Shown: positions 33,764 to 42,045, counted from the stretch's first letter. The stretch is 64,000 nucleotides of DNA from Actinacidiphila sp965342175 (GCF_965342175.1 NZ_CBDRBL010000003.1:88730-152729); one strand, 5' to 3'. Program-made: numbers and translations. Notes: generated by a model not told the origin, from the letters alone.

Positions 33764-36700
33764 TCAGCTCACCGCGAGGGTGAAGACGTGCAGGTTCACG
33801 TTGTCGGGAAGCTTCACACGGGTGATGGTCCTGCCCTCCGGTGCGGCGAAGGGCTTGGTGGCGAAGACGTACGTCGCCACCGGGTCCTTGTCCTCTCCGA
33901 CCTTGTTGCGGTAGTCGGTCCTGGCGACGACCTCGTTGCCGAACTGCACGGTGCTTCCGCCTCCGTACATCGTCCAGTCGGTGAAGGACAGGTCGACCGA
34001 GCCGGTGCTGCCGTCGTCGTAGGTGACGGTCGCCCTCGCCTGCTGGTCGCCGTTGACGGCGCTGCCGACGAACGACAGCCGCGAGGCGGGCGTGGGCAGG
34101 GCGATGGACTGGCCGGTCGCCGCGGCGTTGTCGGGACGGCCCGCCGCAGACTGCGGCCAGGTGAAGGCGAGGCCACCGGTGACACTGCCCTGCGCGCCCG
34201 GGGTGAGACCGGCCGACGCGAGGGCCTGGCGGGAGTAGCTCCAGCCACCGCCGTCGTAGTTCGCCTCGGCGTGGTCGCCGGAGTCGTCCGAGATCCCCCT
34301 GCTGTTGTACGCCGCGACGAGCGAGCCGGGGGCGGCCACCGTCAAGGACAGAGGCTGCTCATAGGACGTGTCCCCGAAGGCCACCGTCACCTTGGCGTCG
34401 TAGAAGCCCTGCCGGACGTCCTCGGCCGTGGACAGGGTGATCGACTGCTCGCCACCGGTGAACACGCCTTCGGCGGGGGACGCGGTGACGCCTTCGGGCG
34501 CCGTGACCTGGAAGCGCACCTGCGGCGCCGCGCCGCCGCTCAGGGCCAGGGCACGGATGCCGATCTCGGTGCTGCCGCCCGGCGCGATGGTCGCCGAGGT
34601 CGGGCCGACGCCGATCTGGTACGGCTGCTCGCCCTCCCGGAAGGAGGGAGGCGCGTCGGCAGCGTCCGCACCCCAGGCGGGGTCGGCAGCACGGGAGAGC
34701 TCGTAGTCGAGCTCGCCGCCGTTCTCGACGAAGGAGGCGGGCAGCCACGGGCGGTCGCTCGCACGGCCGTCGACCTTCAGCGATCGGATGTACGGCGCGT
34801 CGGCCGCCGCCCCCTCGGCGCGGATGGAGATGTCGTTCCCGGCGGGGCGGTCGATCTCGATTCGCGGGAACAGCGGTGAGGCGAGGACGAGTTCGGCGCG
34901 GGAGGGCACCTGCGGGTACATGCCGAGCGCCGAGAAGACGTACCAGGACGACATCGCGCCGAGGTCGTCGTTGCCGGGGATGCCGCCCGGCTTCGTGGAC
35001 CACAGGACGCTCATCGCGGCCCGGACGGTCTCCTGCGTCTTGTAGGGCCGGCCGGCGTAGGCGTACAGGTAGGGCACGTTGATCGACGGCTCGTTGTCCA
35101 TCGCCGACTTGGCGCCGCCGCTGCCGGTGAAGGCCCAGCTGCCGTCCGCGTTGTGGAAGAAGGAGTCCAGCCGGGCGAGGGCCTTGTCGCGTCCGCCCAT
35201 CGCGGCGAACAGCCCGGCCGGGTTGTGCTGGACCATCCAGGTGTACTGGGCTGCGGTGCCCTCGACGAAGCCGTTGTCGGTGGCGGGCGTGAACCCGGTG
35301 ACCCAGCTGCCTTCCGCCGCGCGGTCGGCGATGTAGCCGCCGCTGGGGTCGGCGGCGATGTTGAAGTTGTTCTGCCACCACTGCGAGCGCTTGGCGAAGT
35401 CGGCGGCGGTGCGCTTGTCACCAGCGGCCGTGGCGAGCTGGGAGAGGGCGAAGTCGGCGCCCGACATCTCCAGCGTCTCGGCGGCGCCGCCCCAGGCGTT
35501 GGAGACGGACGGCATGTAGTGCAGCTTCAGGTACTTGTCCAGGGACGGGCGCTGGCCGACGGAGAGGACCGGCTTGCCCGCCGGCGACAGGTCGCGTTCG
35601 GTCGGAACGGTCGCCGCCTTCACCAGGGAGTCCAGCGCGCCGCGCAGGTCGAAGTCCTTGCCGCCGAAGGCCCGGATCCCGGCGAGCGCGGCGGGCGACG
35701 GATCGCCGTTCATGACGTGCGTACCGGAGGCGCCGTGCAGCCAGCGGTCCCAGACGCCGCCGTTCTGCCGGGCGAGCTCGTACAGGGACTGGGCGATGTC
35801 CGAGCCCGTGCGCGGGTTCAGCAGGGTGACCAGCTGCACCTGCGAGCGGTAGACGTCCCACCCGGAGAAGGTCCCGTACTGGGCGTCGTGGCCGCGCCCG
35901 ACGGTGTGGACCTCGCCGTCGCTGCCGCGGTACCTGCGGTCGGCGTCGCTGATGACATTGGGGTGGATCATCGCGTGGTAGAGGGCGGTGTAGAAGGTGG
36001 TGCGCTCGGCGTCCGTACCACCGCCCACCTTGATCGCCTTCAGCCGGTCGCGCCAGGCGCGGCGGGCCGCCTCCCGCACCGAGTCGAAGGACCGGTTCCC
36101 CGGGTTCTCCGCGGCGAGGTTGGCCTCGGCGCCGGCCTGGCTGACGTAGGAGATGCCGACCTTGACGTTCACCGGTCCGGTGCCCGGCGCGAACTCCACC
36201 CAGCCGCCGGCGCCCTTGCCGGCCACCGGGAACCCGCCGTCGGCGAAGCCGCCGGTGCCGCCGGAGGCACTGGTGGAACCGGGGGTGATCTTGTCGTCCT
36301 GCCAGGTGCCGGTCTCCTTGAAGGAGCGGTCGAAGCGGGCGGTGAAGTAGAGGGTGTAGTAGGGGCGCCGGCCCTCGGGGTCGATGTAGCCGCAGAAGTT
36401 CCCCGAGGTGACCGAACCGGAGACGGTGCGCGTCTTCGGGTCGATCCTCACCGTGGAATCGGTCGCGCCCACCTCGGAGTTGGCGGTGCGGATCAGCATC
36501 GAGGCGGGCTTGTCCGCCGGAAAGGTGAAGCGGCCGGAACCGGTGCGGGTGGTGGCCGTCAGGTCCGCCGTCACGCCGGAGGACAGGCCCACCTTGTAGT
36601 GCCCGGGCTCGGCGGTCTCGTCGGTGTGCTTGAAGTCCGCGGCGTACACCGCGTCCTTGGTGTCCGCGGCGGGCGACGAGGTGACCTCCCCGGCGAACGG

Positions 36701-37042
36701 GAGGAACGGGATGTCGCCGCTGCCGCCCGCACATCCGGTGCCCGACATGTGGGTGAGGCTGAAGCCCCGCACGCGGGGGGTGTCGTAGTGGTAGCCGCCG
36801 GGGGCCGTGGTGCGGGTGGCGTCTCCACGGGTGGTCTCGGGGCTCCAGGAGAGCATGCCGAACGGCACGACGGCACCGGGGAAGACGTTGCCGGCGTTCG
36901 CGGTGCCGATCAGGGGGTCCACGTAAGAGGTGGGGTCCTTCACGAGCTCGGGTGGCGACGCGGCGGGCGCCGCGAGGGCGGGAGTGGCGCCGCCGACCGC
37001 CAGGACGGCGGCAAGCAGCACGGACGTCGGACGCAAACGCAT
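33764..37042 (-). CDS. secreted GH92 family alpha-mannosidase
   Basis: 1092 aa from ATG 37042. A signal peptide (MRLRPTSVLLAAVLAVGGATPALA-AP) is followed by the GH92 N-terminal beta-sandwich (YVDPLIGTANAGNVFPGAVVPFGM, FSLTHMSGTGCAGGSGD) and the (alpha/alpha)6 catalytic domain (TFSGWDVYRSQVQL, NEPSINVPYLYAYAG, GGIPGNDDLGAMSSWYVFSALGMYP). About 300 extra residues at the C-terminus contain an NEW3-like immunoglobulin segment (IAPGGSTEIGIRALALSGG) and a carbohydrate-binding-like beta-sandwich (DNAAATGQSIALP). GH92 enzymes are exo-alpha-mannosidases acting on N-glycans or fungal mannans. It is monocistronic, under two LacI-type operators. Confidence 0.93.
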   Translation of the reverse strand: MRLRPTSVLLAAVLAVGGATPALAAPAASPPELVKDPTSYVDPLIGTANAGNVFPGAVVPFGMLSWSPETTRGDATRTTAPGGYHYDTPRVRGFSLTHMSGTGCAGGSGDIPFLPFAGEVTSSPAADTKDAVYAADFKHTDETAEPGHYKVGLSSGVTADLTATTRTGSGRFTFPADKPASMLIRTANSEVGATDSTVRIDPKTRTVSGSVTSGNFCGYIDPEGRRPYYTLYFTARFDRSFKETGTWQDDKITPGSTSASGGTGGFADGGFPVAGKGAGGWVEFAPGTGPVNVKVGISYVSQAGAEANLAAENPGNRSFDSVREAARRAWRDRLKAIKVGGGTDAERTTFYTALYHAMIHPNVISDADRRYRGSDGEVHTVGRGHDAQYGTFSGWDVYRSQVQLVTLLNPRTGSDIAQSLYELARQNGGVWDRWLHGASGTHVMNGDPSPAALAGIRAFGGKDFDLRGALDSLVKAATVPTERDLSPAGKPVLSVGQRPSLDKYLKLHYMPSVSNAWGGAAETLEMSGADFALSQLATAAGDKRTAADFAKRSQWWQNNFNIAADPSGGYIADRAAEGSWVTGFTPATDNGFVEGTAAQYTWMVQHNPAGLFAAMGGRDKALARLDSFFHNADGSWAFTGSGGAKSAMDNEPSINVPYLYAYAGRPYKTQETVRAAMSVLWSTKPGGIPGNDDLGAMSSWYVFSALGMYPQVPSRAELVLASPLFPRIEIDRPAGNDISIRAEGAAADAPYIRSLKVDGRASDRPWLPASFVENGGELDYELSRAADPAWGADAADAPPSFREGEQPYQIGVGPTSATIAPGGSTEIGIRALALSGGAAPQVRFQVTAPEGVTASPAEGVFTGGEQSITLSTAEDVRQGFYDAKVTVAFGDTSYEQPLSLTVAAPGSLVAAYNSRGISDDSGDHAEANYDGGGWSYSRQALASAGLTPGAQGSVTGGLAFTWPQSAAGRPDNAAATGQSIALPTPASRLSFVGSAVNGDQQARATVTYDDGSTGSVDLSFTDWTMYGGGSTVQFGNEVVARTDYRNKVGEDKDPVATYVFATKPFAAPEGRTITRVKLPDNVNLHVFTLAVS

Positions 37043-37158
37043 ACGCGGGCCCTTCTCTCATGGACGGGTCGGGCACCACGGGTCACACAAGCCTCGGGGA
37101 CCCTAACGCGCCCCACCGGTGCACCGGAAGACCCTGGCGGGCGCAGTTCAACTCCCTT

Positions 37159-37170
37159 GACAACGTTGCC
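37159..37170. promoter_or_regulatory. LacI-type operator, downstream copy
   Basis: GACAACGTTGCC, one mismatch from the perfect palindrome GACAACGTTGTC found 47 bases away. Central CG palindromes of this form are typical LacI-family sites. On the minus strand it lies just downstream of the -10 element, a blocking position. Confidence 0.6.
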
Positions 37171-37179
37171 GCTACGGCC

Positions 37180-37217
37180 GGTATAGTCACGGCCAGTTGC
37201 TGACTGACAACGTTGTC
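37180..37217 (-). promoter_or_regulatory. GH92 promoter with perfect LacI-type operator at the -35
   Basis: The perfect 12-base palindrome GACAACGTTGTC (37206-37217) overlaps a minus-strand TTGTCA (-35), followed after 19 bases by TATACC (-10). Together with the second site this is a classic two-operator LacI-family arrangement. No lacI-type gene is in the window, so the repressor acts in trans. Confidence 0.6.
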
Positions 37218-37486
37218 GTCGCACCACGGTTCCGCCACACAAGCCCCGCACGCTCGCACCGCCGCACCGCCGGCCGACGTCCGGACGTTCGCCGTCCCGG
37301 CACCGTCGTCGCCCGGAGTCGGCGCCGATGGCAGTCCCGCGTCAGCGACGGCGCGATGAACCAGGTGCGCGTCCCACGCCGGCCCAGCCGCAGCGGTGGC
37401 GGAACATCGCACCAGCGGCACGGCCTCACGTGACGGAGACCTGTTCCCGCCGCCCGAACGCTCGGCCTTCGACGCCCCGACGCCGA

Positions 37487-37546
37487 CTCGCGCCTCCCGG
37501 CACGCCGCTGGACTTCCTCGCGCCTCCCGGCACGCCGCTGGACTTC
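37487..37546. repeat. perfect 30-base tandem repeat (2 copies)
   Basis: A 30-base unit beginning CTCGCGCCTCCCGGCACGCC is repeated exactly at 37487-37516 and 37517-37546. Because 30 is a multiple of three, it keeps any reading frame, but I see no gene here. It is a recent duplication or slippage product. Confidence 0.7.
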
Positions 37547-37603
37547 TCCACTCTCCGGATGACCGCCCCCGGCACCCGCCTCCGACTGTACGGAGAAGTG
37601 ACG

Positions 37604-37635
37604 GAGCCCGGGAGCATATCCAGCTGCCCGGGCTC
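37604..37635 (-). terminator. terminator-like hairpin after the tRNA-mimic modules
   Basis: GAGCCCGGG pairs with CCCGGGCTC, extended inward by AGC/GCT with a single bulged base, around a 7-base loop. It lies about 40 bases downstream of the second tRNA-like module on the minus strand and is a natural 3' end for that transcript. Confidence 0.6.
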
Positions 37636-37674
37636 CTGTGGTGCCACCCAATTGCGCACACCGGCGGCGTTTAA

Positions 37675-37781
37675 GAGCCGCGGATCATCGTGAGATCGAC
37701 GCGTTCTACCTTTGAACTACCGCGCCGCGAAGAGGCGCAGAGGGGACTCGAACCCCCATCCGTCGATGATCGTCCGCACTC
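37675..37781 (-). ncRNA. tRNA-mimic RNA module 2 (permuted order, Y-RNA-like)
   Basis: Read 5' to 3' on the minus strand: anticodon-stem-like strand CGACG (37761-37765); T-arm GGGGG-TTCGAGT-CCCCT (37741-37757); acceptor 3' strand CTGCGCC (37734-37740); a 7-base loop; acceptor 5' strand GGCGCGG (37720-37726); bases TA; D-arm GTTC-AAAGGTA-GAAC (37703-37717); then CGTCG (37697-37701). All four tRNA helices pair, with G-U only at one acceptor and one T-stem position. T-loop and D-loop have the conserved TTCGA and GG needed for the elbow. Beyond the anticodon stem the ends pair further (TCCGC with GCGGA). So the acceptor end is closed and the anticodon end is open, as in bacterial Y RNA modules. 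Confidence 0.75.
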
Positions 37782-37807
37782 GGTCGATCCGGTGTTCGGC
37801 GGCGAAT

Positions 37808-37938
37808 GCTGAAACTGGAGCGAGAGTCTGAGATTCAGGGGGCTGCCTCTACCGGTTGGGCCACCCCGGCGCGTGATGCCGGGGGAGGGATTCGAACCCC
37901 CACTGTCACCCCTGGTGAGCTTCAACGTCAGTGTCAGC
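37808..37938 (-). ncRNA. tRNA-mimic RNA module 1 (permuted order, Y-RNA-like)
   Basis: Minus strand 5' to 3': end-stem strand GCTGACACT (37930-37938); anticodon-stem-like CAGGGG (37909-37914); T-arm GGGGG-TTCGAAT-CCCTC (37885-37901); acceptor CCCCGGC (37878-37884); A and a 6-base loop; acceptor GCCGGGG (37864-37870); TG; tRNA-Leu-like D-arm GCC-CAACCGGTAGA-GGC; CCCCTG (37836-37841); and AGTTTCAGC (37808-37816), which pairs with the first strand with one mismatch. Acceptor pairing is perfect 7/7. The 3' half thus precedes the 5' half. A normal-order tRNA cannot be drawn: no D-arm lies upstream and the acceptor strands of neighbouring halves do not match. It sits 48 bases past the stop of the unknown gene at 37986. 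Confidence 0.78.
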
Positions 37939-37954
37939 TTGCGCTCTCGGCGCA

Positions 37955-37974
37955 CCCCTCGCTCTCACGAGGGG
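37955..37974 (-). other. hairpin between the unknown gene and tRNA-mimic module 1
   Basis: CCCCTCG/CGAGGGG with a 6-base loop begins 12 bases after the stop codon. It could be a terminator, a protective 3' end for the mRNA, or a processing signal that separates mRNA from the tRNA-like RNAs. Confidence 0.5.
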
Positions 37975-37985
37975 CGTTGATGGGG

Positions 37986-38717
37986 CTACCCGAACAGGTA
38001 GCCGAAGACCGCCTCCCCCACCCGCTGGTCGGCGACGTCCGCGCTGTTGGCCTCCTCGCGGGCGAACTTGACGGCATGCTGCAGTTTCTCGACCCTGCCG
38101 AGCAGTTCGTTCACCCGCCGCGCCGGCAGCGCACCGGAGAACTTCACGGTCGTCCAGTACCCCACGGGGACGTCTTCGTAGTACACCTCGACCTGTGCCG
38201 GGTGCTTCTCGGTGGCCTCGGCCTTCACATGGTTGCGGGGCACCTTCTTGGTGCGGATCGTCCGCACCGGGTCGGTCTTCCAGCAGTCCGTCGACGGGTC
38301 CGGGTTCCACGACTCGGACGCGTCGAGGACCGGCAGCTTGCGTACGAACGTGTGCAGGTCGGTCAACTGCTTTTCTAGGAACAGCAGATAGGGGACAGGG
38401 ACCTCGGCGAGCAGCACCCGCCCGTCCACCACCACGTCCGCCGCCGCCGTGCGGTTGGCCCAGTCCTTCGTCGCCGTCACGTCGAAGAGCCGCGTCAGCG
38501 TGCCTCCGACCGCGTGCAGGACGTCCTCGGCCTTCACCTGGACCCGGGTGGACTCGGGGGGCAGTTGCTCGCCCTCCTCGTCCTTGGGCTGGTACGTCCG
38601 CGAGATCCCGGCCAGCAGCGCGGGCTTCTGGACGTCGTGATGGGCCTGGGTCAGTTCCTGGAGGGACTTGGACTTGACGCCCTTTTCCACGGCGATGATC
38701 TGATTGAGCTTCGGCAC
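37986..38717 (-). CDS. conserved actinobacterial protein of unknown function, associated with tRNA-mimic RNAs
   Basis: 243 aa from GTG 38717. There is no SD; TAGTTT ends six bases before the start, so the mRNA is probably leaderless. The protein (PKLNQIIAVEKGVKSKSLQEL, ALLAGISRTYQPKDEEGEQLPPEST, VVDGRVLLAEVPVPYLLFLEKQLTDLHTFVRKLPVL, VEVYYEDVPVGYWTTVKFSGALPA) is cytosolic, mixed alpha/beta, Lys-rich near the N-terminus and ends in helix and GYLFG. I recall near-identical proteins across Streptomyces, perhaps under DUF7873, with no known function. It is not Ro60: no TROVE or vWA domain and too short. Two tRNA-mimic modules follow directly on the same strand, so an RNA-binding or RNA-processing role is the natural hypothesis. 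Confidence 0.8.
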   Translation of the reverse strand: MPKLNQIIAVEKGVKSKSLQELTQAHHDVQKPALLAGISRTYQPKDEEGEQLPPESTRVQVKAEDVLHAVGGTLTRLFDVTATKDWANRTAAADVVVDGRVLLAEVPVPYLLFLEKQLTDLHTFVRKLPVLDASESWNPDPSTDCWKTDPVRTIRTKKVPRNHVKAEATEKHPAQVEVYYEDVPVGYWTTVKFSGALPARRVNELLGRVEKLQHAVKFAREEANSADVADQRVGEAVFGYLFG

Positions 38718-39722
38718 ATCGTCAAACTAGCAGTGCCGTGTGCGTACACACACCCGATTTCCCGACCGTCTCGATCGCCCGCGGGACGGTTTCGCAGCCT
38801 GTGCTCCGCGAACTGCCCCCAGAACAGCGTCTGTGTCGGAGGCGAGCCCGCAAGCCCTGCTGGAGCGCGGGGACGGCGTCGCGGCGACGAGCACGCTCGC
38901 CCGAGCGGCTGCTCGCGTCGACTGGGCGAGCCGTGCGAACTGCGGCTCCGCACGGGGCACCTGGGCGCCGTACCGTCCTGATGTCGATGTCGGCGCCGCC
39001 CGGTCGCGGACGGTGTCGCCGGGGAGGATCTCGCCGGACGGACGGGGTGGTGCACAACGCGGGCTGCGGATTCCTGGCCGCGGTGCGGTGGAGGAGACCA
39101 CCGACCGCGACGCCCGGGGGCCGGACGGGTGGCCAGGGCAGGAGGCGACGGCCACGGGCCCCGGCCGCAGGGGGTGAACCGGCGTGGCCCGCAGGGTACG
39201 CGGCGGCATCGCCCTGCGGCCGGACCGGCGAGCGGGTGGCGGTTCGGCCGCATCGGCCACGGCACCGGCCCCGATGCGCCGGCACCTCGGCCCCTCCGCC
39301 GGTACGGACCGGCCACCCGTGCCCGGCCCGGATCCTCGACGGGATCGGCTGCGGCATACTTGCCGGATCGACGCCACCCGCCGGTTCGGGCAGGCGAGCG
39401 ACGCGGTGAGGCATGCGCTGCGTCCGGAAAGCCCTTCCCGGTGTGGTTCGCCGGCGGACGGACCGCAGCGCGCCGAGCCTGCGGGTCCGGCGGCTGCGCA
39501 CCGGCTGCTTCGGCGCGGGTGGGGTTCGTCCGGCGGTGCCGGCGGGGCGCGGGAGAGATCCGCCCGTCGCGACTCGCCGGCCGCGGTCGCGGCGGCGGCG
39601 CCCTGAGCGGTGACGTCACCCGCCGACGTCGATCACTCGTGCGGAACGGGTGTCCGACCGCTGATGTATCGTTCGCAGCAGTTGATCGTTGCACAATCTT
39701 TGCCTCCTGGGGGGAACTTCCC
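38718..39722. other. 1 kb without a recognisable gene
   Basis: Between the unknown gene (minus) and the lipoprotein (plus) every open frame is Arg/Pro/Ala-rich with no ribosome site or family motif. The left end carries the leaderless promoter (AAACTA at 38724-38729 is TAGTTT on the minus strand). The right end has an AT-richer stretch (39655-39710) as promoter for the lipoprotein. The middle could be a decayed gene or hold unrecognised RNA. Confidence 0.45.
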
Positions 39723-40619
39723 ATGTACGTTCGTCGTTCTCTGGCGATCGCCGCTATGACCGGCACGCTCGCGCTCGGTCTCGCGGCCTGTGGTGACTCA
39801 ACGACGGACGCGCCGAAGGCCGAGTCGACGCAGAGCTCCGTGCAGAACTCCGTCAAGCCGGCGGCCAAGGAGGTCGCCCCGGCCGACCGGATGCGGAACG
39901 CCGCCAAGGCGGTGGAGCAGCAGGCCTCCGCCAAGGTCTCCGTCGACTCCGTCGAGCCTGGCGAAGGCAACACCAAGGCCGAGGGCACCTTGAGCTGGAA
40001 GAAGGGTTCTGAGGGGGCCGAGCTGAGCATGGACGCCGGCTCCGACCCCGACCTGCGGGAGATGGCCGGCCCGGACGGCAAGGTGCACATGACGATGGCG
40101 AACGGCAGCGTGTACTTCCCGGTCGCGGGCGAGATGGTCGAGATGGCGGGCGGCAAGAAGTGGCTGAAGCTCGACGGCTCCGCCGCTGAGGACAACCCCG
40201 CCGACGACCTGCCGCACGGTCCCGCCGCGAGCCTTGCCGCCCTGTCCACCGCGACCGACCTCGCCAAGGTGGGCAAGGAGCAGGTGGCCGGTGCTGAGGC
40301 GACCCACTACGCCGGCACCGTGGACATCAAGAAGCTGGCCGCGGACTCGGCCGTCCTCAAGGTCATCAGCAAGGACGAGCGCGACGCCTACATCAAGGAA
40401 CTGCACACCACCGGACTCAAGGCCACCGTCAAGATCGAGGTGTGGATCGGCGCCGACGACCTCGCCGTCAAGACCATGGAGTCCGGCTCCACCGCCAAGG
40501 GCACGTCCAAGGTGACGATCGTGTACTCCGGCTACACCCGGACGGCCACCGTCGAGGCGCCCGCGGCCAAGGACGTGACCACGCTCGCCGAGATGATGCA
40601 GAACGCCGCCCAGGGCTGA
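39723..40619 (+). CDS. secreted lipoprotein (LppX/LprG-like fold possible)
   Basis: 298 aa from ATG 39723 with SD GGGGGGAAC. Lipoprotein signal MYVRRSLAIAAMTGTLALGLAAC, lipidated Cys23. The mature protein (ADRMRNAAKAVEQQASAKVSVDS, GKVHMTMANGSVYFPVAGEMVEMAGGKKWLKLD, VTIVYSGYTRTATVEAP) has the alternating beta-strand layout of actinobacterial LolA/LppX-type lipid-binding lipoproteins. It lacks a signature I can use to fix the ligand. It is monocistronic. Confidence 0.8.
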   Translation: MYVRRSLAIAAMTGTLALGLAACGDSTTDAPKAESTQSSVQNSVKPAAKEVAPADRMRNAAKAVEQQASAKVSVDSVEPGEGNTKAEGTLSWKKGSEGAELSMDAGSDPDLREMAGPDGKVHMTMANGSVYFPVAGEMVEMAGGKKWLKLDGSAAEDNPADDLPHGPAASLAALSTATDLAKVGKEQVAGAEATHYAGTVDIKKLAADSAVLKVISKDERDAYIKELHTTGLKATVKIEVWIGADDLAVKTMESGSTAKGTSKVTIVYSGYTRTATVEAPAAKDVTTLAEMMQNAAQG

Positions 40620-40845
40620 TCCTCTCGGCGTGCCGGTGGGTTCGCGTCGCCGCGCGTTCCCACCGGCACGCCGGCGCCGTGGCGGACCGGGTGCCGCGCA
40701 GCAGCGAGCGCTGCCAGCACGGCATCGCCCGGCCCGCCGTGGAGCACGGCGGCGGCGGCCACCGGCGGGAAGCCGTACGCCGGGCCGTGAGCGAGCGGGG
40801 GCCTGGCACCGGAGGCGGTGCCGCAGCCCGTACCCTGAGGGGGCG

Positions 40846-41997
40846 ATGAACCTCTTCAGCACGCCGTGGGGCGCACTCGAACTGACCCGATTCCCCGCGG
40901 ATCCGCGGGAGACACTGCGCGCATGGGACGCCGCGGACGACTACCTGCTGCGGCACCTCTTCGAGAGCGGGACGGACCTGACGGGTGCGACCGTCGTCCT
41001 GGGCGACCGCTGGGGGGCGCTGGCCACGGCACTGGCCGTGCACCGTCCCACCCAGATCACCGACTCCCACCTCGGGCAGCAGGCGACCCGGGCGAACCTG
41101 CGGCGCAACGCGCCGGACGCCGAGGTGCGCCTGCTGACCACGCGCGACGAGCCGCCCGCCCGCATCGACGTGCTGCTGGTCCGGGTGCCCAAGAGCCTCG
41201 CGCTGCTGGAGGACCAACTGCACCGGCTGGCGGCCTCGCTCCACCCCGGCACGGTCGTCGTGGGAACCGGCATGGTCACCGAGATCCACACGTCCACGCT
41301 GCGGCTGTTCGAGCGGATCATCGGGCCGACCCGGACCTCGCCGGCGGTGCGCAAGGCGCGGCTGATCTTCAGCACGCCCGATCCCGCGCTGTCTCCCGGC
41401 GCGAACCCGTGGCCGCTGCGGTACGCGCTGCCGGAGGGCATCGGCCCGCTGTCCGGTCGCACCGTCACCAATCACGCGGGGGTGTTCTGCGCCGACCACC
41501 TCGACATCGGCACCCGTTTCCTGCTCGAGCACCTGCCGGACCGCAAGGGCCCTGACCGCGTGGTCGACCTGGGCTGCGGCAACGGTGTGGTCGGCACCGC
41601 GGTGGCGCTGGCGAACCCCGACAGCGACGTGCTGTTCGTCGACGAGTCGCACCAGGCGGTCGCCTCCGCCGAGGAGACCTTCCGCGACAACGCCGGCCCC
41701 GCCGGCCGGGCCCGTTTCCTCGTCGGGGACGCGGCCGACGCGGTGGCCGCCGTCGGGCCCGAAGGCGCCGATCTCGTCCTCAACAACCCGCCGTTCCACT
41801 CCCACCAGGCCGTCACCGCCGCGACCGCCCAGCGCATGTTCGTCACCGCCCGGTCCGCGCTGCGGACCGGTGGCGAGCTGCTGGTGATCGGCAACCGGCA
41901 CCTCGGCTACCACGTGCGCCTGCGGCGGCTGTTCGGCAACTGCGAGGTCGTCGCGTCGAATCCGAAGTTCGTCGTCCTGCGGGCCGTACGGCGCTGA
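40846..41997 (+). CDS. RlmG/RsmC-type rRNA guanine-N2 methyltransferase
   Basis: 383 aa from ATG 40846 with SD GAGGGGG. An N-terminal inactive methyltransferase-like domain (about 1-190) is followed by an active class I domain: SAM motif I VVDLGCGNGVVGT, acidic VLFVDES and catalytic LVLNNPPFH (Asn314-Pro-Pro-Phe), typical of m2G methyltransferases. This two-domain layout and NPPFH match RlmG (23S G1835) and RsmC (16S G1207). It is followed at 48 bases by archease, so the two may be co-transcribed in an RNA-metabolism cluster. Confidence 0.85.
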   Translation: MNLFSTPWGALELTRFPADPRETLRAWDAADDYLLRHLFESGTDLTGATVVLGDRWGALATALAVHRPTQITDSHLGQQATRANLRRNAPDAEVRLLTTRDEPPARIDVLLVRVPKSLALLEDQLHRLAASLHPGTVVVGTGMVTEIHTSTLRLFERIIGPTRTSPAVRKARLIFSTPDPALSPGANPWPLRYALPEGIGPLSGRTVTNHAGVFCADHLDIGTRFLLEHLPDRKGPDRVVDLGCGNGVVGTAVALANPDSDVLFVDESHQAVASAEETFRDNAGPAGRARFLVGDAADAVAAVGPEGADLVLNNPPFHSHQAVTAATAQRMFVTARSALRTGGELLVIGNRHLGYHVRLRRLFGNCEVVASNPKFVVLRAVRR

Positions 41998-42045
41998 GGC
42001 GGGCCCCGCAGCCTTGATGCGGCGTGGAGCGGGCAGGCGTTCCCC

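Larger units (their letters stand above)
37043..37603. other. GH92 leader and non-coding spacer
   Basis: No gene is supported. The left part holds the GH92 promoter with two LacI-type operators; the right part holds a perfect 30-base tandem repeat. Open frames here are Arg/Ser/Pro-rich and lack ribosome sites. Confidence 0.5.

Noticed and set aside
35153..37186. Long plus-strand frame opposite the GH92 gene
   Set aside because: Antisense shadow; GH92 motifs on the minus strand are unambiguous.
37734..37870. Ordinary tRNA reading from the acceptor 5' strand at 37870 to the acceptor 3' strand at 37734
   Set aside because: The acceptor strands (GCCGGGG and CTGCGCC) do not pair, and the span is too long. 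Each strand pairs instead with its immediate neighbour, giving the permuted modules.
38722..39606. Several 140-260 codon frames in the 1 kb gap
   Set aside because: All are extremely Arg/Pro/Ala-rich, overlap one another on both strands, and lack ribosome sites and family motifs.
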